The position numbers and the translations under genes are program-made. From Ignelater luminosus (lineage: Eukaryota > Arthropoda > Insecta > Coleoptera > Elateridae), in the NCBI GenBank assembly GCA_011009095.1, contig VTPC01003716.1:26858-90857 (forward strand): a stretch of 64,000 bases of DNA, written 5' to 3'. Below are positions 48,301 through 61,419 of the stretch, one piece after another. Within the stretch, counting starts at the first letter, position 1. Every line of letters starts with the position of its first letter. The notes under the pieces were generated by a model that saw nothing but the letters and a program-made list of their open reading frames with translations, did no database searches and was not told the DNA's origin.

Positions 48301-51300
48301 TATTGAAATTTTATTTAATTGATTTCAAATTCATAAAGCCAAGATAAATTTAATTATTTCATTGAAATTGTAAGAATGTAATGATAAAAGAAGAGTTTTT
48401 GGCAGACAAATGAAACGACAGGTCCTTCAGACAATCAAGTTTTTATAGTAATCTATTAACGTCTGACTTTTACGAAGTCTGGAGATGTTTGATATAACAT
48501 TTCTAAGCAAAAATTTGACTTTTACGTTTGGTATCTTAATGGTATTGGGGTGATGGACTTTGAGTGATATGTTGAATCTAATTAGTCAAAACAATAAATT
48601 TGCATTGCGATAACGTTCAGTTCATTTTGTAACAGACTTGCGTCGATGCTAGTAGGTGCATAAATGCCAACTGTATCTAATAAGTTTGCTTTTTTAATTT
48701 ATACCACGTTGCTTGGTAATTAAGTATGAGAATTTCGAAAAGGTTAAGGACATGTGTAAAAAGATTTATGTAACTAATTATTATTAGCAGTGCTCCGGTA
48801 ACATCGCGTTTTAGACTAGCAATTAATTAATATTATTTTGCTTCATCAGTATTAAAGTTAGAAATAATTTAATTTTCTCTTCATTATTTTAAAGTCATTT
48901 TGTATCTCTATATGGAATTGTAGAACGCAAAAAATTCAATATTGTTAATGGAAATTTGTGTTAAAGTAAGTCTTTGTGTCCCTAATTTGATATCTCATTA
49001 CAAACAGTGAAGATCCAGGTAAATGATGTATTTGGTGTGGATACCTTTAATTTAATGCCAACATTTTTGTTTGAAAAATAAAAACATACATTAGTAGAGA
49101 ATTATCATCGTGTAAGTACTAAAACATGGCATGTCCTACTAATAAAAAGCTTGAAGGTTAATTCAAAATCGGTTATGCTTCTGTAGTGGACACTGAGAGT
49201 AATTTGTATAATTTTATGATCAAATAAATATTTTACCTTATTTTATCTTCAGTGACGAAATGTAAATGGACTATAACATTTTTATTGTTACTCTTAAGCA
49301 TACTCAACGTTTTTTATTACCGTACATTTAACTAATGTCCAAAACAAATACTAATCTTTGTAATGTCTAAGAATTCCAAAATAATAAATTAAGTAATAAA
49401 ATCGAAAAGTTTTAAACAAATTTATGTTCACGTTCGATGGGGGTGGGCGCGCACTACATAAATTCTCTTTACTTATGTAAAACTTTTTGCTTTATTAAGA
49501 AATTAATTAGTAAATATTAGTTAATGGAGGTGTAACGTAAACTTTTGTTATTTTTAGGATGAGACAGAATTAAAGTTCGTCAACATCTTTGGGTGCAGCT
49601 TTTATCAAAAAAAGAAAGAAAGACACGCTGTTAATAGTAGTAATATGTTAATATTTCGTTGTTTGGAATGTGTTAATGTGTTTGTTTTTGATGTGTTACT
49701 TTAGATAAAATTATGTAAAAATTATTTTACTGCTTGACTAATAAGGTTATTCGCACAAATTGACGTCCGGGCTGAAATAGCTTTGACAATCTTTAGCAAA
49801 ACAAAATACCCCAAACATTCTTCATCATAGAACTGAATAAAGACATCAAACCAGAAGAAATCCTTGTTATTTTCGTCTTGATAAACTGGAATTTATTGTA
49901 TATCACAAGTGATCTAAAAGAATTTCTTTTACTTTACTATATCCTACCATTCCGTAGTTAGTTATACAGAAATTCGTAAAAGTCTCATAGGTTTAAGACA
50001 AAGCAGCGACTTATAAAATTCTTGTTTGGATTTAAAAAATCTTTAAAGAAAAAAATTGTTCTTGATTTTTAAACTTGGATTTTTTTCAGTCATGAACAAT
50101 GGAATATTTCTACTGCAACTTAACTAACCTCGTAACTAATTCTAACAGTCTCAGAGATCGCCATGTATAGATATGAGTTTGAAATACCCCGTATAAAATG
50201 GTCGTGGTGGGAATGAATCTACTCTGTCAGTAGATCTACTTCATCCTTGTCCAGTATTCAAGAATGAGAAGTATACAAGATTTGATTGTAGGGAGTTGCG
50301 TTTCTTTGGAAAGATCCGTAATTCTCTCCATAGATGGCACTTCAACTTTTACTGGTTTCAAAAAGTTGGTTCTCAAAAGTTAACATTTCACTCGAGGTAT
50401 TTTACTAATGCCAAACGTTTCGCATTTAATTTCTTGGATGATCCTGCTCCTACACATTGCAAGATTTAAAAATTGCAATCATCTGCTCTGCTATTTTATG
50501 TATTGGTTCTTGCTAAATCGCTATTTAACGATGTATATCTAAGAATATAAATTCTTGGATGCCCATTAATCAAGAAAATATAAATTATTATTTTTGTCTT
50601 TATGACACTCATTCAAAGGTTACGTTGCTGTAGGTACCCACTAGGTACAGTGCCAGTGGTTCTGTTTTTATGTCCAACAGAAAAATCCAAAATTTAACAT
50701 CATCTGTTAAAATTTCAAATTAGTAATCGATCATTGTACCTTCTCCTAAAAAACTTAAAGCAATGGGGGTTGCATCAGGACACTGCGCTTTTCTCACAGA
50801 CTTGTATTTATTCCTTTTTTTATCTTCATCTTTATTATTTCTGCAGTTACTAAGTTGACATTCCCATAGTACGATGAAGAAAACGCAAGAAAAAATATTA
50901 TGACCAAGATCGAAATGATGTAATTGTTTGATTCACGTAATTAATTAAACATCTTTCGTTACCGACGACGATGAGGTTTTTGAACTAGAATCTTGCATTT
51001 TCTATGTGACTAAATATGGCTATATTAGACGTTATATAATGACTATAAAAATTCATTGTCTTGTATGACGTCAAAAAGACGTTTAACTCGCCTTTTCCGC
51101 TTATCTTTAGACATCTTGCGTGATGGTAAAGAGGGGGGAGTTAAAACACCACAAAAATATCTCAAGACGGGCTCCTCTATCTCCTGCAGAAAACCGTATG
51201 TCTCTAGCTATAGTATAAGCTACAAAAGCGCATCTTACAAAAAAAAAATTGAACTGTAAAACTAGAACTGTTTCGGCTTGCATTATCATGTTCTTATCTT

Positions 51301-51500
51301 TACCGACAAGATCTAACTCTCTACTAAAACAAGCACAATCGCTCTACATATGGAAGGGGTGAAGCAACAACCGCGTTTGCGTCGAGGATATCAGCTGGAC
51401 TGGAGATATCCAGTTTTGTAAATTACAAAAAGAAACCTCGCTTCCCTTATTGCAAACCAAACTATTTCCAGCGCCTTCAACACGTGATTGTTGCATTTTT
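48301..51500. other. AT-rich stretch with one dispersed repeat copy
   Basis: Mostly featureless AT-rich sequence. It contains repeat copy 49526-49731. A small GC-richer patch at 51055-51250 is open on both strands for 60-67 codons, without a motif. Confidence 0.45.
49526..49731 (+). repeat. Dispersed AT-rich repeat, copy 1
   Basis: About 206 bp that aligns with 53433-53660 in the same orientation. Shared blocks include AAACTTTTGTTATTTTTA, AATTAAAGTTCGT and GGAATGTGTTAATGTGT, with TTATGTAAAA near the end. Such spacing with indels indicates two old copies of one family, perhaps a MITE or SINE. No coding capacity. Confidence 0.65.
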
Positions 51501-51518
51501 TAAATTTTAATTTGACAT

Positions 51519-51568
51519 GACCAATAAATCACGTAAATTAAACGTCACTCTGCTTGCTGGGAAATTAG
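51519..51568 (+). repeat. Local direct repeat with CACGT/ACGTC motifs, copy 1
   Basis: Matches 51851-51900 at about 40 of 50 positions. Shared core: GACCAATA, CACGT, AATTA, ACGTCACT and GGGAAATT in the same order. Similarity seems to extend leftward through an ACGTGA-T-TTGCA-like segment. Function unknown. Confidence 0.6.
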
Positions 51569-51719
51569 TAATTAGTATTAACTGTAAATCACTAAAGTCT
51601 CGAAATAAATTGTATGGCATCAGATATGTTTCTAACAAAATTGAGTACTTTTATATTTTAACAATAAATGTTTGTTTTAAATTAAATCTGACGTATGTAC
51701 GACGTTTTTAATAATTATA

Positions 51720-53430
51720 GAAATTCCACTTTTTAGCATAAATTCAAAGAGAGATTGAATTCTCCATTAATTAACGTCGATTTTACGTCCTGACATAACG
51801 TTGTTAAGCTGTGACGTAATTTTGACGTTTTCAAAACGTGAATGCAACAGGACCAATAGGGCACGTGAATTAGACGTCACTTTGCTTATTGGGAAATTGT
51901 AACTTTAATTTTGTCAACATACCTAGTAACTCAAAATTACTAGTTTTGCCATGACGAGTGAGAATGATTGATGTTATAAAGCTGAAATAAGAATGTTATT
52001 TTTGTTTTGTATTTTTCATGTGATAAAATATGAGGTTGCGAATTGTTTATCAAAAATTAATGCCCTGATATGACGACGTAGACATCACTCTCATACTTGG
52101 GTTTCTTCAAAAGTCCAATGACAAGTTTTGCATCAAGACCCGCAGAATTGATGATGCACCAATATTGCCTACCAAAAACACCAAATTGTAATGAGAGTAA
52201 TCAAGCAGAAATAATACATCTGTTGAAGAAGAGAATTACATGAAATCTAGATAAGTATATACATTCAAAGGTTATAGTAAGCTAAAAGACTGGAAGAAAC
52301 GTTTATAAGAATTACAAAAAGATGAGATTATCTGAATAACGACTTTCAGAAAAAATATTTTATTGTATGAATGGCTTATTACTGTTGATTTTTGGTTTCT
52401 TTGAGGAGCTATGTGACAACGATCCCTTTTGCAGGGATTGTTCCGGATGTCGGGTGAATACAGAGTTCAAATGGATTTGGCCTAAAGATTCTTAGTAAAT
52501 ACGTATGGAAAAGTGTAAGACTTTATTCCAATTTCTAGTTCATTTATGAAGTAATGTTTCTTGAAATTCTATTAGCTTTACTAGCACATTTCTATAAAAG
52601 ACCATTTTAGTTGAGAATTTATATTTTCTCCATTGAGAATGCGTTTTATTGTTATCTGAATGAATAATCTTTTTTAAACTGAGAGTTGTTATTTCTTGTC
52701 TTAAATTATTTCAATTTGAATTATGACATTTTAAGCTATTTTTGTGCTGCATTAGGCATATTGAATGCAATTCTAATAATTTAATACCTTGCTAAAGTAA
52801 TCGCGCCGGTCTTCTAGTTAATCACAATTGAAATTCACAAAAAATAATCAAATTCTCATTTATTATTTTATTTATTTTATTAGTTTCACTTCGTAGGAGT
52901 GTTGCTTATGTTATATCAAATAGTTTTCACAGTTTTGATAACACTGATTGATTTCTCATGATCATACTACAGACCTTGGCATAAAAATAACGGTATTGTT
53001 AGGTTTTGTTAATAATAAAATTCGTATTGTTTATAAGTAGCTTCAGAAAACAAAAACAATAAAGTAAAATTTAATCAAATTTATATTATTGAAGATAACG
53101 AGAAACGAATAATGAAATGCTTAAAATACCTAATTGGCAGTTGCTTTATCTTAATGCATATTAGGCGCCGTTTTAAAATTAGATTTCATATTTATATGTA
53201 TTTAACCGAATCTAATTTAATATGAGTTTTTTGTGTGTTATTATTAAATACAATAATTAAATCGACATTAATATTCAAAATCTTCCGTTTGAAGATTAAT
53301 TCTTGTGTGATGTTTGTAAGTATACCGACAAAAAATGTCAAATGATATTAACCTATTAACAAGTTCATTTCTCAGCTCTATTTTTACCTCTAGATCAATT
53401 CCGATAAAACAAGAAGCATTAAGCAAAAAA
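51720..53430. other. AT-rich, no gene recognised
   Basis: Contains the second 50-bp repeat copy (51851-51900). It also has a near-perfect inverted repeat, AACGATCCCT and AGGGATTGTT, at about 52418-52442. No protein family was seen. Confidence 0.4.
51851..51900 (+). repeat. Local direct repeat with CACGT/ACGTC motifs, copy 2
   Basis: Partner of 51519-51568, 332 bp downstream in the same orientation. Several further ACGTC/GACGT motifs lie between the copies (51770-51830). Confidence 0.6.
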
Positions 53431-53432
53431 CC

Positions 53433-53660
53433 GGAGTAAACAAACTTTTGTTATTTTTAAAACAAATAGGTAGAAAAGACCAGCAATTAAAGTTCGTTAA
53501 CATTGTTAGGTGCAGCAGCTTTTATTTTAAAAAGGAAAAAATCAAAATGAGCTGCTGTGTTTAGTAATGTATTTTGATATTTTATTGCTCGGAATGTGTT
53601 AATGTGTCCTGTTTTGCATATGCTATTTTAGTTAAATTGTTATGTAAAAAATATTTTGAT
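53433..53660 (+). repeat. Dispersed AT-rich repeat, copy 2
   Basis: Partner of 49526-49731, about 3.9 kb away in direct orientation. The similarity breaks at a CGTACACCCAC stretch on the right. The two copies do not look like LTRs of one element, because nothing coding lies between them. Confidence 0.65.
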
Positions 53661-53664
53661 CGTA

Positions 53665-56100
53665 CACCCACTTTTAAACGTTCTTTTTCTTCATTTATTC
53701 TCCGATTGATTTGATAATAAAAATTCGCTCATTAGAAGCTTTACAGATTCTTTTATAGTTCTACACACATTTAAAATTTATCTTCTAAGTAACTTGATAT
53801 TTATAATAAATTTTTAAAATTATATTTATGGAGTTTCTATTTTTATAAATTATTTCCGGGTGTGAAATTTGACTACCTAATTAAAATACTTGTTAGGCAT
53901 AATATTGCCTTAATAGAACCAAAAAAAATATTTTTGTTTGGAAGTTGTGACAAATGACCTCTTGGGTTTATTTCTAACAGCTAAAAGTGAAATAAATGCA
54001 TATTTTAACTAAAAATAGATTATTATCCTTCTAGATGCATCCTTCTGCTTTGCATTCGAAGAAATTTAGTAAAAACATGTTCTGAGAAACAACAATTGAT
54101 AGCCTATTAAGAATTGCTTTCACTGATCTCCTTAATATATTGCAGAGAGAGACCAGAAGCCTAGAAGGATTTCAATAATTTATATGATGAGCAAAAATTC
54201 CAGTAGGCACTAAAATTATTTAAATTGGTCCCGTAAATCTTCACAGAAGAATGACTAAAACAATGGTAGATAAAAACTCATAATAATAATTGTCATAAAG
54301 TAAAACCACGCTTAAAATATATAGTTCGTTTTGATAACTAGAACATTAAAATAAATCTAAATGTCAAAAATGTCAAAACTCACTAGTAAATTGTACCAGA
54401 AAATCGTAAATCCAAAATTCAAGCTCAGAAAACCTTAACTTTAAAGTTTCAGAGTTATTATTCAGAAGAAAAATTATCATTTTACGTTCTTGTAAATGCA
54501 AGGTCTAACCTGAGTATAATGTCTCTGGTAGAGTAGAACTAAGTACGTACTCGTATGTCTATTATAGCTTAAAACAAGAAATATCAAAGTCCATATTTCC
54601 TTTCATTCAATTTTTAATACTACCTTTTGTAGTCAGGCCTGCTCTTTGGGACTAAATTTGCAGATTCTAAATGGCAATTTGCGGCAATGGCCAAATCTTC
54701 TACAGAAAAGATCTTTGACAATATACAGCGTGTTCTAAATGACATTGTAAATTAGAAATTCATTTAACAAGATTTAGATTTTAGATAGCTTATTTGTCTC
54801 TCAAATTCTAGTTATGTGAGACTCGAAATTGCTTTTCTGGACACTGACGGCTGTGTTTCTTTTTTTTGTAGGCCTTCTTTTATCGTTTTTCTTTTATTTT
54901 GCGAAATCGATCACATATCGGAAACAATCCTCAACTATTCGAGGAAGGTACCGAGACCCGTCCGCGGTAAGGTCTTTACACCAGCTCCTGTTCAGAAGCG
55001 TTTTTAAGATTACTGCGTTTCCGTGTGTGATATTTCTAATTTTCTTTGCTGGCAGTAAACAACAACAAGGGCAGGCTTTACTGTATTTTTGCGCAATACT
55101 GTCAACTAGTTTGTTTTTTATTAATTAACTTTTAAATCAATCCTTCAAATTCAATAAGTGATTATTATACATTCCCTTTAAAATAATCTTAAATAAACTT
55201 TTGTGCATAAAATGCTCTTAAAATACAACTTTTAAATAAATATATTAACTTTTTTTGTTCAAAATTTCATTTAATTAGTAATATTTAACTTTTTTGTAGG
55301 GCAGAATTAAATTAAGATTTCAGTTATTGGAATTTAGTAATTTGAGGCTTCACCCCTTTCATTTATTGTAATCGTAGATCGAGTATACAAAATTATATTA
55401 CTAATATAGAAAACTGCGAGTAGATACAGGGTGAAGGAAAAATTATATATTGCAAGTGCAGCATTACTCCGTCAACCCCCTTCGTCGGAATAAATTAATT
55501 AAACATTTTAGGACGTGCTACGACAATTTTCTAAATTTTCTTTGTCAATCAAAACAGACCTCTACGACCCACTTATTTCGTCTAAGAATTTTGTCTCATT
55601 TTTACTGCTTATATTAAATTCTCTCTGTTTTTCAAATTGAGTTAGTGTATTTAATTAAATTTACTTAATTGCATATTGTTGACAATTATTTCAGGATTAG
55701 GGCAACTAAGAATTAATTTTGCATATTTTGCATTTATATTTAAACTTGCTGAATTTACTATTTGCTTTATGTGAATTATTCACTTGTGACTGTATATATT
55801 ATCTGCAGAATCATACCTTCCGTTTCTGTTTCTGACATGAGGCGTTCTGGTGCCCCACAAAAATTTTGAACGTTGTTAAGCTGGCAGATTAGAGTTTTAT
55901 TTGGAACTCGTCCTTTTTTTAGGTAAGACAGCTTTTAGGTCTATACTGGAGTCTAATTTTAGGTTTAGAAATCTTTAAGTCTATACCGGCTTTTGTTTCT
56001 CAGATCTTGCAAGTCTCTTAATAAGTCGAATAACTTTCCGAACAAACTGTAATCTGTAAAGGTTTTTTTGTTTATTAATTATCTGCTTGTTTACAATCTA
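53665..56100. other. AT-rich, no gene recognised
   Basis: One 99-codon hydrophobic reading at 54829-55128 follows a good pyrimidine tract and acceptor (TTTTTTTTGTAG ending at 54871). Two other frames are open there too, and no family was recognised, so it is not called a gene. Confidence 0.4.
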
Positions 56101-56109
56101 CTTGATTTA

Positions 56110-56985
56110 ATTACAAGTAATGAGTAAATATGATGTAAGTTAGGCTAGCATGTGGATGGTCCCGTCCTTCATCGGCCCACCTTGAATTAAGTCTTCTATC
56201 TATGTGGGGTTGATTGGTTAAGGCGTTAATTAGTTCATTAATTTGTTTGGTTGTTTGTATCTGGTAGCGTGGGGTCTTATTATATCCTTGATGATGAGGT
56301 CTTAATGCAGGATCTGGTTGGAGACGTACCAAGGTGCGTTTGCTATTATTCTTAATATTCTTAATTGGAATCGTTGTAAGATGTTTATGTTTGATAACTT
56401 TGCACATCCCCAAAGTTCAGCGCCATATGTTCATATTGGTTTCAGTATGATTCTGTATATAGCTAGCTTATTTTCTAGAGATAACTGTGATCTTCTGTTG
56501 ATAAACCAATTTGTCTGCTGAATTTCGAGTAAATTTTCTCTAGTAAATTAATATAGTTTTAGAGTTTGTTAGATGCAATTATTGGGTCTTGGTCTGTTGC
56601 GAGGATCTACAAAAGTACCGATTTGTGTATCTGCTGTTGTTGGTATATCCGTTGTATATATTAGGTATAAGTATGGCCCAAGCACACTTCCTTGTGGTAT
56701 TGGATAGTAGTCAATTTGATCATTGTTGATTTTGATATCAAAATATCTTTCTGACAAGTATGATTTAAGGATTAGATAAAGCTGGCTTGAAAGTATTTGT
56801 TTCAGTTTGAACAAGAGGTCTGTGTGCCACACCTTGTCGAATGCTTGTTTTCTTATTTTCTATGCTATCTTGTATTGTATTAACTATTCTGTGGCTTTGC
56901 TATATGGTGGAATGGTTTTTTCCGAAACCGAACTGAGTAATTGGATCGGTTGGATTTTACATATTGTGACCTTTGAACAATTACA
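56110..56985 (-). pseudogene. Jockey-clade LINE reverse transcriptase, 3' part
   Basis: Minus-strand translation begins near 56945 with QFGFGKNHSTI (conserved FGFRxxHST). After a frame change it continues as WHTDLLFKLKQILSSQLYLI, then IPQGSVLGPYLYLIYTTDIP. The catalytic ADD has become FVDP with a frame break. After a deletion come ILKPIWTYGAELWGCAKL and ILQRFQLRILRIIANAPW, the typical Jockey thumb motifs, to about 56200. The remaining 3' sequence is frame-broken. 5' truncation, at least two frameshifts and loss of the catalytic pair show a dead copy. It lies opposite in strand to the Tc1 fossil downstream. Confidence 0.8.
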
Positions 56986-57221
56986 TTTGTGAGGTAAAAA
57001 ACGCTCAAGATGGTCTATAATTCTCAGAAAGCAATTATGCAAAAATTGGAAAAAACCTTGGATTGTATTTCACTTGTACTACAGATATTTGTAGAGACAT
57101 TGTTTCATCTGCAGTACAAGTAAAATTGTATAAAATATGAATATTAGGGATCTTTCAAGCAGTTTTTGGTTTTGTGTAATTACGGGCACAGCTCACGAGA
57201 AAACGCACAAACTATACTACC

Positions 57222-57400
57222 TAAAAATAAAAAAAGAAAATAAAGCATTCTATTCAAAAAAAAACTCCATATCTCAAAAACTACCTAAAAAGTAGGCATA
57301 ACAAGTATGGGTTCGTTAAAAAAGTCTTTGAAGGCATTACCCAAAAATAAAATAAAAAATATAGCATTCTATTAAATCAAACTCCATATGTTGTCATAGC
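57222..57400 (+). repeat. Imperfect tandem pair ahead of the Tc1 fossil
   Basis: Two units about 120 bp apart share CTACCTAAAAATAAA / TTACCCAAAAATAAA, then GCATTCTATT and AAACTCCATAT. The pair sits 230 bp upstream of the Tc1 start codon and may be part of its 5' region or an unrelated tandem duplication. Confidence 0.5.
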
Positions 57401-57626
57401 TCGAAAGGGAATGACGTCACAAACAAGCATAGCAACTTAAAAACATCAAAATATAAAATAAAAATTGACGTGTTTTAATGTTTTTCAAAAATATTCATTT
57501 TGAAATTACTGATTTTATTCCATAAGTGGTTTTCGCACTGTATAAAAGCATGTAGAGCTGCTAACATTTACAAGTGATGCAATATATTAATATCTAACTT
57601 GTATCTAAAAAGAATAAAGAAATAAA

Positions 57627-58563
57627 ATGGTTAAAGTAAAACGTTTTGAAGAATTGCAGCACAACTAGGAGTATCATTATGGACTGTGTAACATACCCCT
57701 AAGTATTGCAAACGTACTTGTATTAATAATGATCGTCTTTGTCCAGGCAAGCCTCTTATAACCACTAAAGCAAAAGATAAATTTATCGCAGTAATAAACG
57801 AGAGGAATAGATTTAAAACTGCACTTCAGCTCAGCTCAAAACTTAATAGCACCACAGCTAATCCCGTTTTAGGGTCTACTGTCAAAAAGGTTTAAAGGAT
57901 GTGTAGCAGCCAGAAAACCAATTCTGCGACTTGTAAATAAGAAAAAGAGGCTTCAGTGAGCCAAGCTACATAAAAATTAAAAATTTCAAGACTGGAAGAA
58001 AGTTTTATTTAAGGATGATTCAAAGTTTGAACTGTTCAGCAATAAGCATCGTAAGTTTGTCCGTAGATTACCGGAAAAAACAAAGAAACCACAATGTTAA
58101 CTGTTAAGCATGCAAGAGGTTCGGTAATGGTGTGGGGTTGTTTTGAGGGTAGTGCTGCAGGAGATTTGATCAAAACTGGTGGTATCTTAACGAAAGAACG
58201 CTACAAAGAAGTTCTGAAACAACATGTGCTGCCCTCTGGAAAACGACTTATTCTGCAGCAAGGCAGTGCCTCCAAGCTTCGCCGTGACTATGTTGCAGAC
58301 CAAGAAAAAACAAGGAAACTTGAAAACATGATATGACCACCACAAACTCCCAGACTTAATTAGATCGAGTCTCTTTGGGATGAACTAGACAGAACGGTAC
58401 AAAAAACAGGATCAACCAACGCAAAACAGTTATGGAAAGCCTTGAGGAATGAGTGGCAGGAAATTGGTGAAGACGTGACCTTAAAACTGTTAAACAAAAT
58501 ACCTCGAATATGTAAAGCAGTTTTTAAAGCGTGTGGTGGCTGTCTTGAAGAATCCAAGATTTA
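57627..58563 (+). pseudogene. Tc1-like transposase, decayed
   Basis: The likely start is the ATG at 57627 (MVKVKRFEEL). Fragments of the DNA-binding region follow with many stops, for example GKPLITTKAKDKFIAVI near 57750. The catalytic domain is easier to see. The first acidic residue lies in FKDDSKFELF near 58012, then ARGSVMVWGCFEGSAAGDL (58109-58165). LQQGSASKL replaces the QQDNDPKH block and so lacks the second aspartate. RRDYVADQEKTRKLENMI and IESLWDELDRTVQKTGS (with the third acidic residue) follow, and the end is GCLEESKI at 58561. Stops, frameshifts and the missing residue make it inactive. Confidence 0.8.
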
Positions 58564-58810
58564 ATATAAAACTGTGAATCTAGTGCTTATTTTCCTTATA
58601 TTATTACTTAAATTTTTGTTTTCTTTTTAATGATATAACTTGTTTTAATTGGATATTGTTACAAAAAAGTGTTCCCTTGGACCTCGTGGTTACACGGAAC
58701 CCACTGCTTTACATCCCTCCCGGAGGATGCTATCCTCTTTCAAACTTTCTCCGCGTGAAGCATCTCAGAACCTCGGGCGTGAATAAAGTTGTTTTTGTTG
58801 ATTAAAAAGG

Positions 58811-58840
58811 GCAGTGCACTTAAACTATTGAGCGGTAGTG
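58811..58840 (+). repeat. Right terminal inverted repeat of a Tc1-like element
   Basis: The reverse complement starts CACTACCGCTCAATAGTTTA, a typical Tc1-like terminus, and is followed by TA at 58841-58842. It lies about 250 bp beyond the transposase fossil in the right orientation. I could not find the matching left end upstream of 57627, so the left side is lost or too diverged. A GC-rich patch (58675-58790) separates it from the coding part. Confidence 0.6.
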
Positions 58841-58844
58841 TATG

Positions 58845-61415
58845 TTGTGGTTTGGATCTTCATATTTACGTCTGGAAAGTGAGATTTGCCCAATACTTTT
58901 TTGACGTATTGTGTAAGGGTCTATTTGTCAGGTAAACTTACAGGAACTCAAAACATTGTACTAGTGCAAGTTGGCCAACCACTTAGAATTATCATCTGCT
59001 ATACAGTGTGTTTAAGATTCGAGGCTAACCATTGGGATCTCATAAAGGGTAAGAGATACGAAGTCGGTTAAATGCCAAGTCGAAGGGCCAGTTTACTTGT
59101 TTCTTTTTAAAAATGCATAGTCTACTAGATAGCAGCGAAAAATATAAATGTGTCAATTTGTTTAAATTAAAATATCTCTTAAAGGAATGAAAATACAAGA
59201 AATGTGCAAAGGAAGAAATTTTAGATACAATCGGGTTCTATCGAATTACAATGACTGTGCGGTAGTCACTTGTTTTGTTTTTGTTAATATATCGATAAGC
59301 AAATTCGCATTGCAGAAATCCATAGCATGCTATTATTGTGTATCTAATTACATGAAAGACAATGCAAAATAAAGCACAACATACAGCGTTTACTAGAATA
59401 GTAGATTAGAAATTCAAGTTATTCATTCAATTTCTTCATAAGTTATACTCGCGGCAGTGTAAGTAAAAGTGGCTTACTATCCATTTTTCTTTATTTTGTT
59501 CTAAAGTAAATGAGTTACAAAGACATATAAAATAATTAACTGATTCCTGCATCTACAAATTACACGAAAGCAGAATTCACAAAATTTCAGTATTTTAATC
59601 TTGATACAGACCATATGTTTAAAGAATAAATCGTTATCATTACTTAAGAAACACCCACAAAAACCTAAAACTAGCATTGTTACGAATCTTTTTATGTAGT
59701 TGTACACTTTTCGGAAACATCAAGTCGGATTCATTTAAAAAATCTACCAGGCAGATCAAAACCATAAAAACATTTGAAACATTTAAGTGTATGCGTCTAA
59801 CATTCTTTAAAACGACAATAATAGCCCAACATTCATGTCAAGAGAAAAATAAAAATATTTATACACTAATCTTCAACCCATCAATCAGTTTAATATCACT
59901 TATAAAAAATGTATTTCCTTTCTATCGTTATTATCGTGATTTCAAGTCGAGTGTAATATGTACTCGAATAGAAATAAAATTTTTAAAGCGAAGGCACTTG
60001 ATTAAAACGCGTTACGTTTCATAAAGTAACTTTTAAATACCGCTGCGAGAGAAACAATAAATAATAATAACAATAACGCTACTGTTATAGAAGATCAAAT
60101 CGCTCCTACAGCTTTTGTTTTAAATTTATATTATTAAAAATTGCATTTTGCTTGCTTCTACACCTCCGATTGAAAAAATTCAAAACAACCTTGAAACAGC
60201 ACTTGAAATTATTTAATGTCAAGGTTAAATTACTTAATATCAAAATATTGCCGGTTTATAATCAATTTTACATAAAATTCGTTTCTCAATTAAATGTTAC
60301 AACAAAATAATTATTTGTAAATACATACATAACAATTGGTAATAAAGAATAAAGGTAAGACAATGACATTATCGGTATTAAATATCATTAGAGAAATTAT
60401 TATAAAGGAACTTTATATTATATTTATGGAAATCTTTAATTGTGATTTGCACTTTTATAAAAGAACAATGAGTGTGTGGAGAATATAAAATATTCCAGTT
60501 AATAATCAAGAGATTAAAATTGTTTGTTTTCAACTAAATTAAGAAATTTTATACACGGTATATCCATATAAATTGCTGGATAACTAGATTGCATATGCTT
60601 TTGGGCCTCTTTTAATTTTTTGTGATATTTTGCTTAGTAACGAAACAAACCCTCTGGTCTCATTTTAGAAAATTTATTATTTTCCGTAGAAAATTTTTTT
60701 ATAGAGTTCTTAATGCTTTAGCATCTGCGCTTATTTCTAATTGATTATTCCATCTCACATTAGCTAAGTGCAATGAATATTTTTAATAGAGAAGCTTCCA
60801 TGTGGGGAAGGTAAGCTTTTCTTTCTACTCCAAAAGTTTCGTTTGCCATCAACTGTTCCAATTAAGTTACTTGATTGCTGCAGCCTTAAGCTTTTCTACT
60901 TACTTCTGTTTCTTCTTCTTTTATCTCTTTTATTATCGAACACGTGACTCTATTTTGGTTAGTGGTAGCCTTGATGGTGATGATGAGTAACGTAGACTCT
61001 AGGTGCTCTTTACCAGAATATGTTAAAGCCAGTCTCGATGAATGATATTTCTTACGAGCAGAATCAAACTATCGTTCCTTTGGTCAAATCGTAAAAAGTT
61101 TTTTGTATGCCAGAAAACATTACAGCAGAGTAGATTTGATACCGGATGCAGAAGGCACTTAAGAGGCGGTGATTTAAGTAAATAAGTTGGAACGAAATTA
61201 TATTGACAGTATCAACACGTCCGGTGTACAATAAACACATCGACTGAGTCTATAACAAGAAACCTTTAACAAAATATTCTCAAAAACATAAGAATTATGC
61301 GGTCTTTGCTACAACCGAAGCGTAGGAAAAGAATCATTAACAAAATGTAGACATGTGTGCTTATTAAAACTGCGTTAAGTACCTATAGCCATATTGTGAG
61401 TCAGGTCAGGGGAGC
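58845..61415. other. AT-rich, no gene recognised
   Basis: An unbroken 115-codon plus frame at 59677-60024 lacks a motif and starts without a convincing ATG. By my rough estimate one or two such frames are expected by chance in a window this size and composition. Confidence 0.4.
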
Positions 61416-61419
61416 TGAG

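Noticed and set aside
52418..52442. Inverted repeat AACGATCCCT/AGGGATTGTT
   Set aside because: Short with one mismatch, not at an element edge; chance cannot be excluded.
49526..53660. The two 200-bp repeats as LTRs of one retrotransposon
   Set aside because: No TG...CA ends, no primer-binding site, and nothing coding in the 3.7 kb between them.
54829..55128. 99-codon hydrophobic reading behind a good splice acceptor
   Set aside because: Two other frames are also open, hydrophobicity follows from T-rich codons, and no membrane protein family is recognisable.
59677..60024. 115-codon open frame on the plus strand
   Set aside because: No motif and a non-ATG start. In DNA this AT-rich roughly 7% of codons are stops by my estimate, so one or two such frames are expected in 64 kb.
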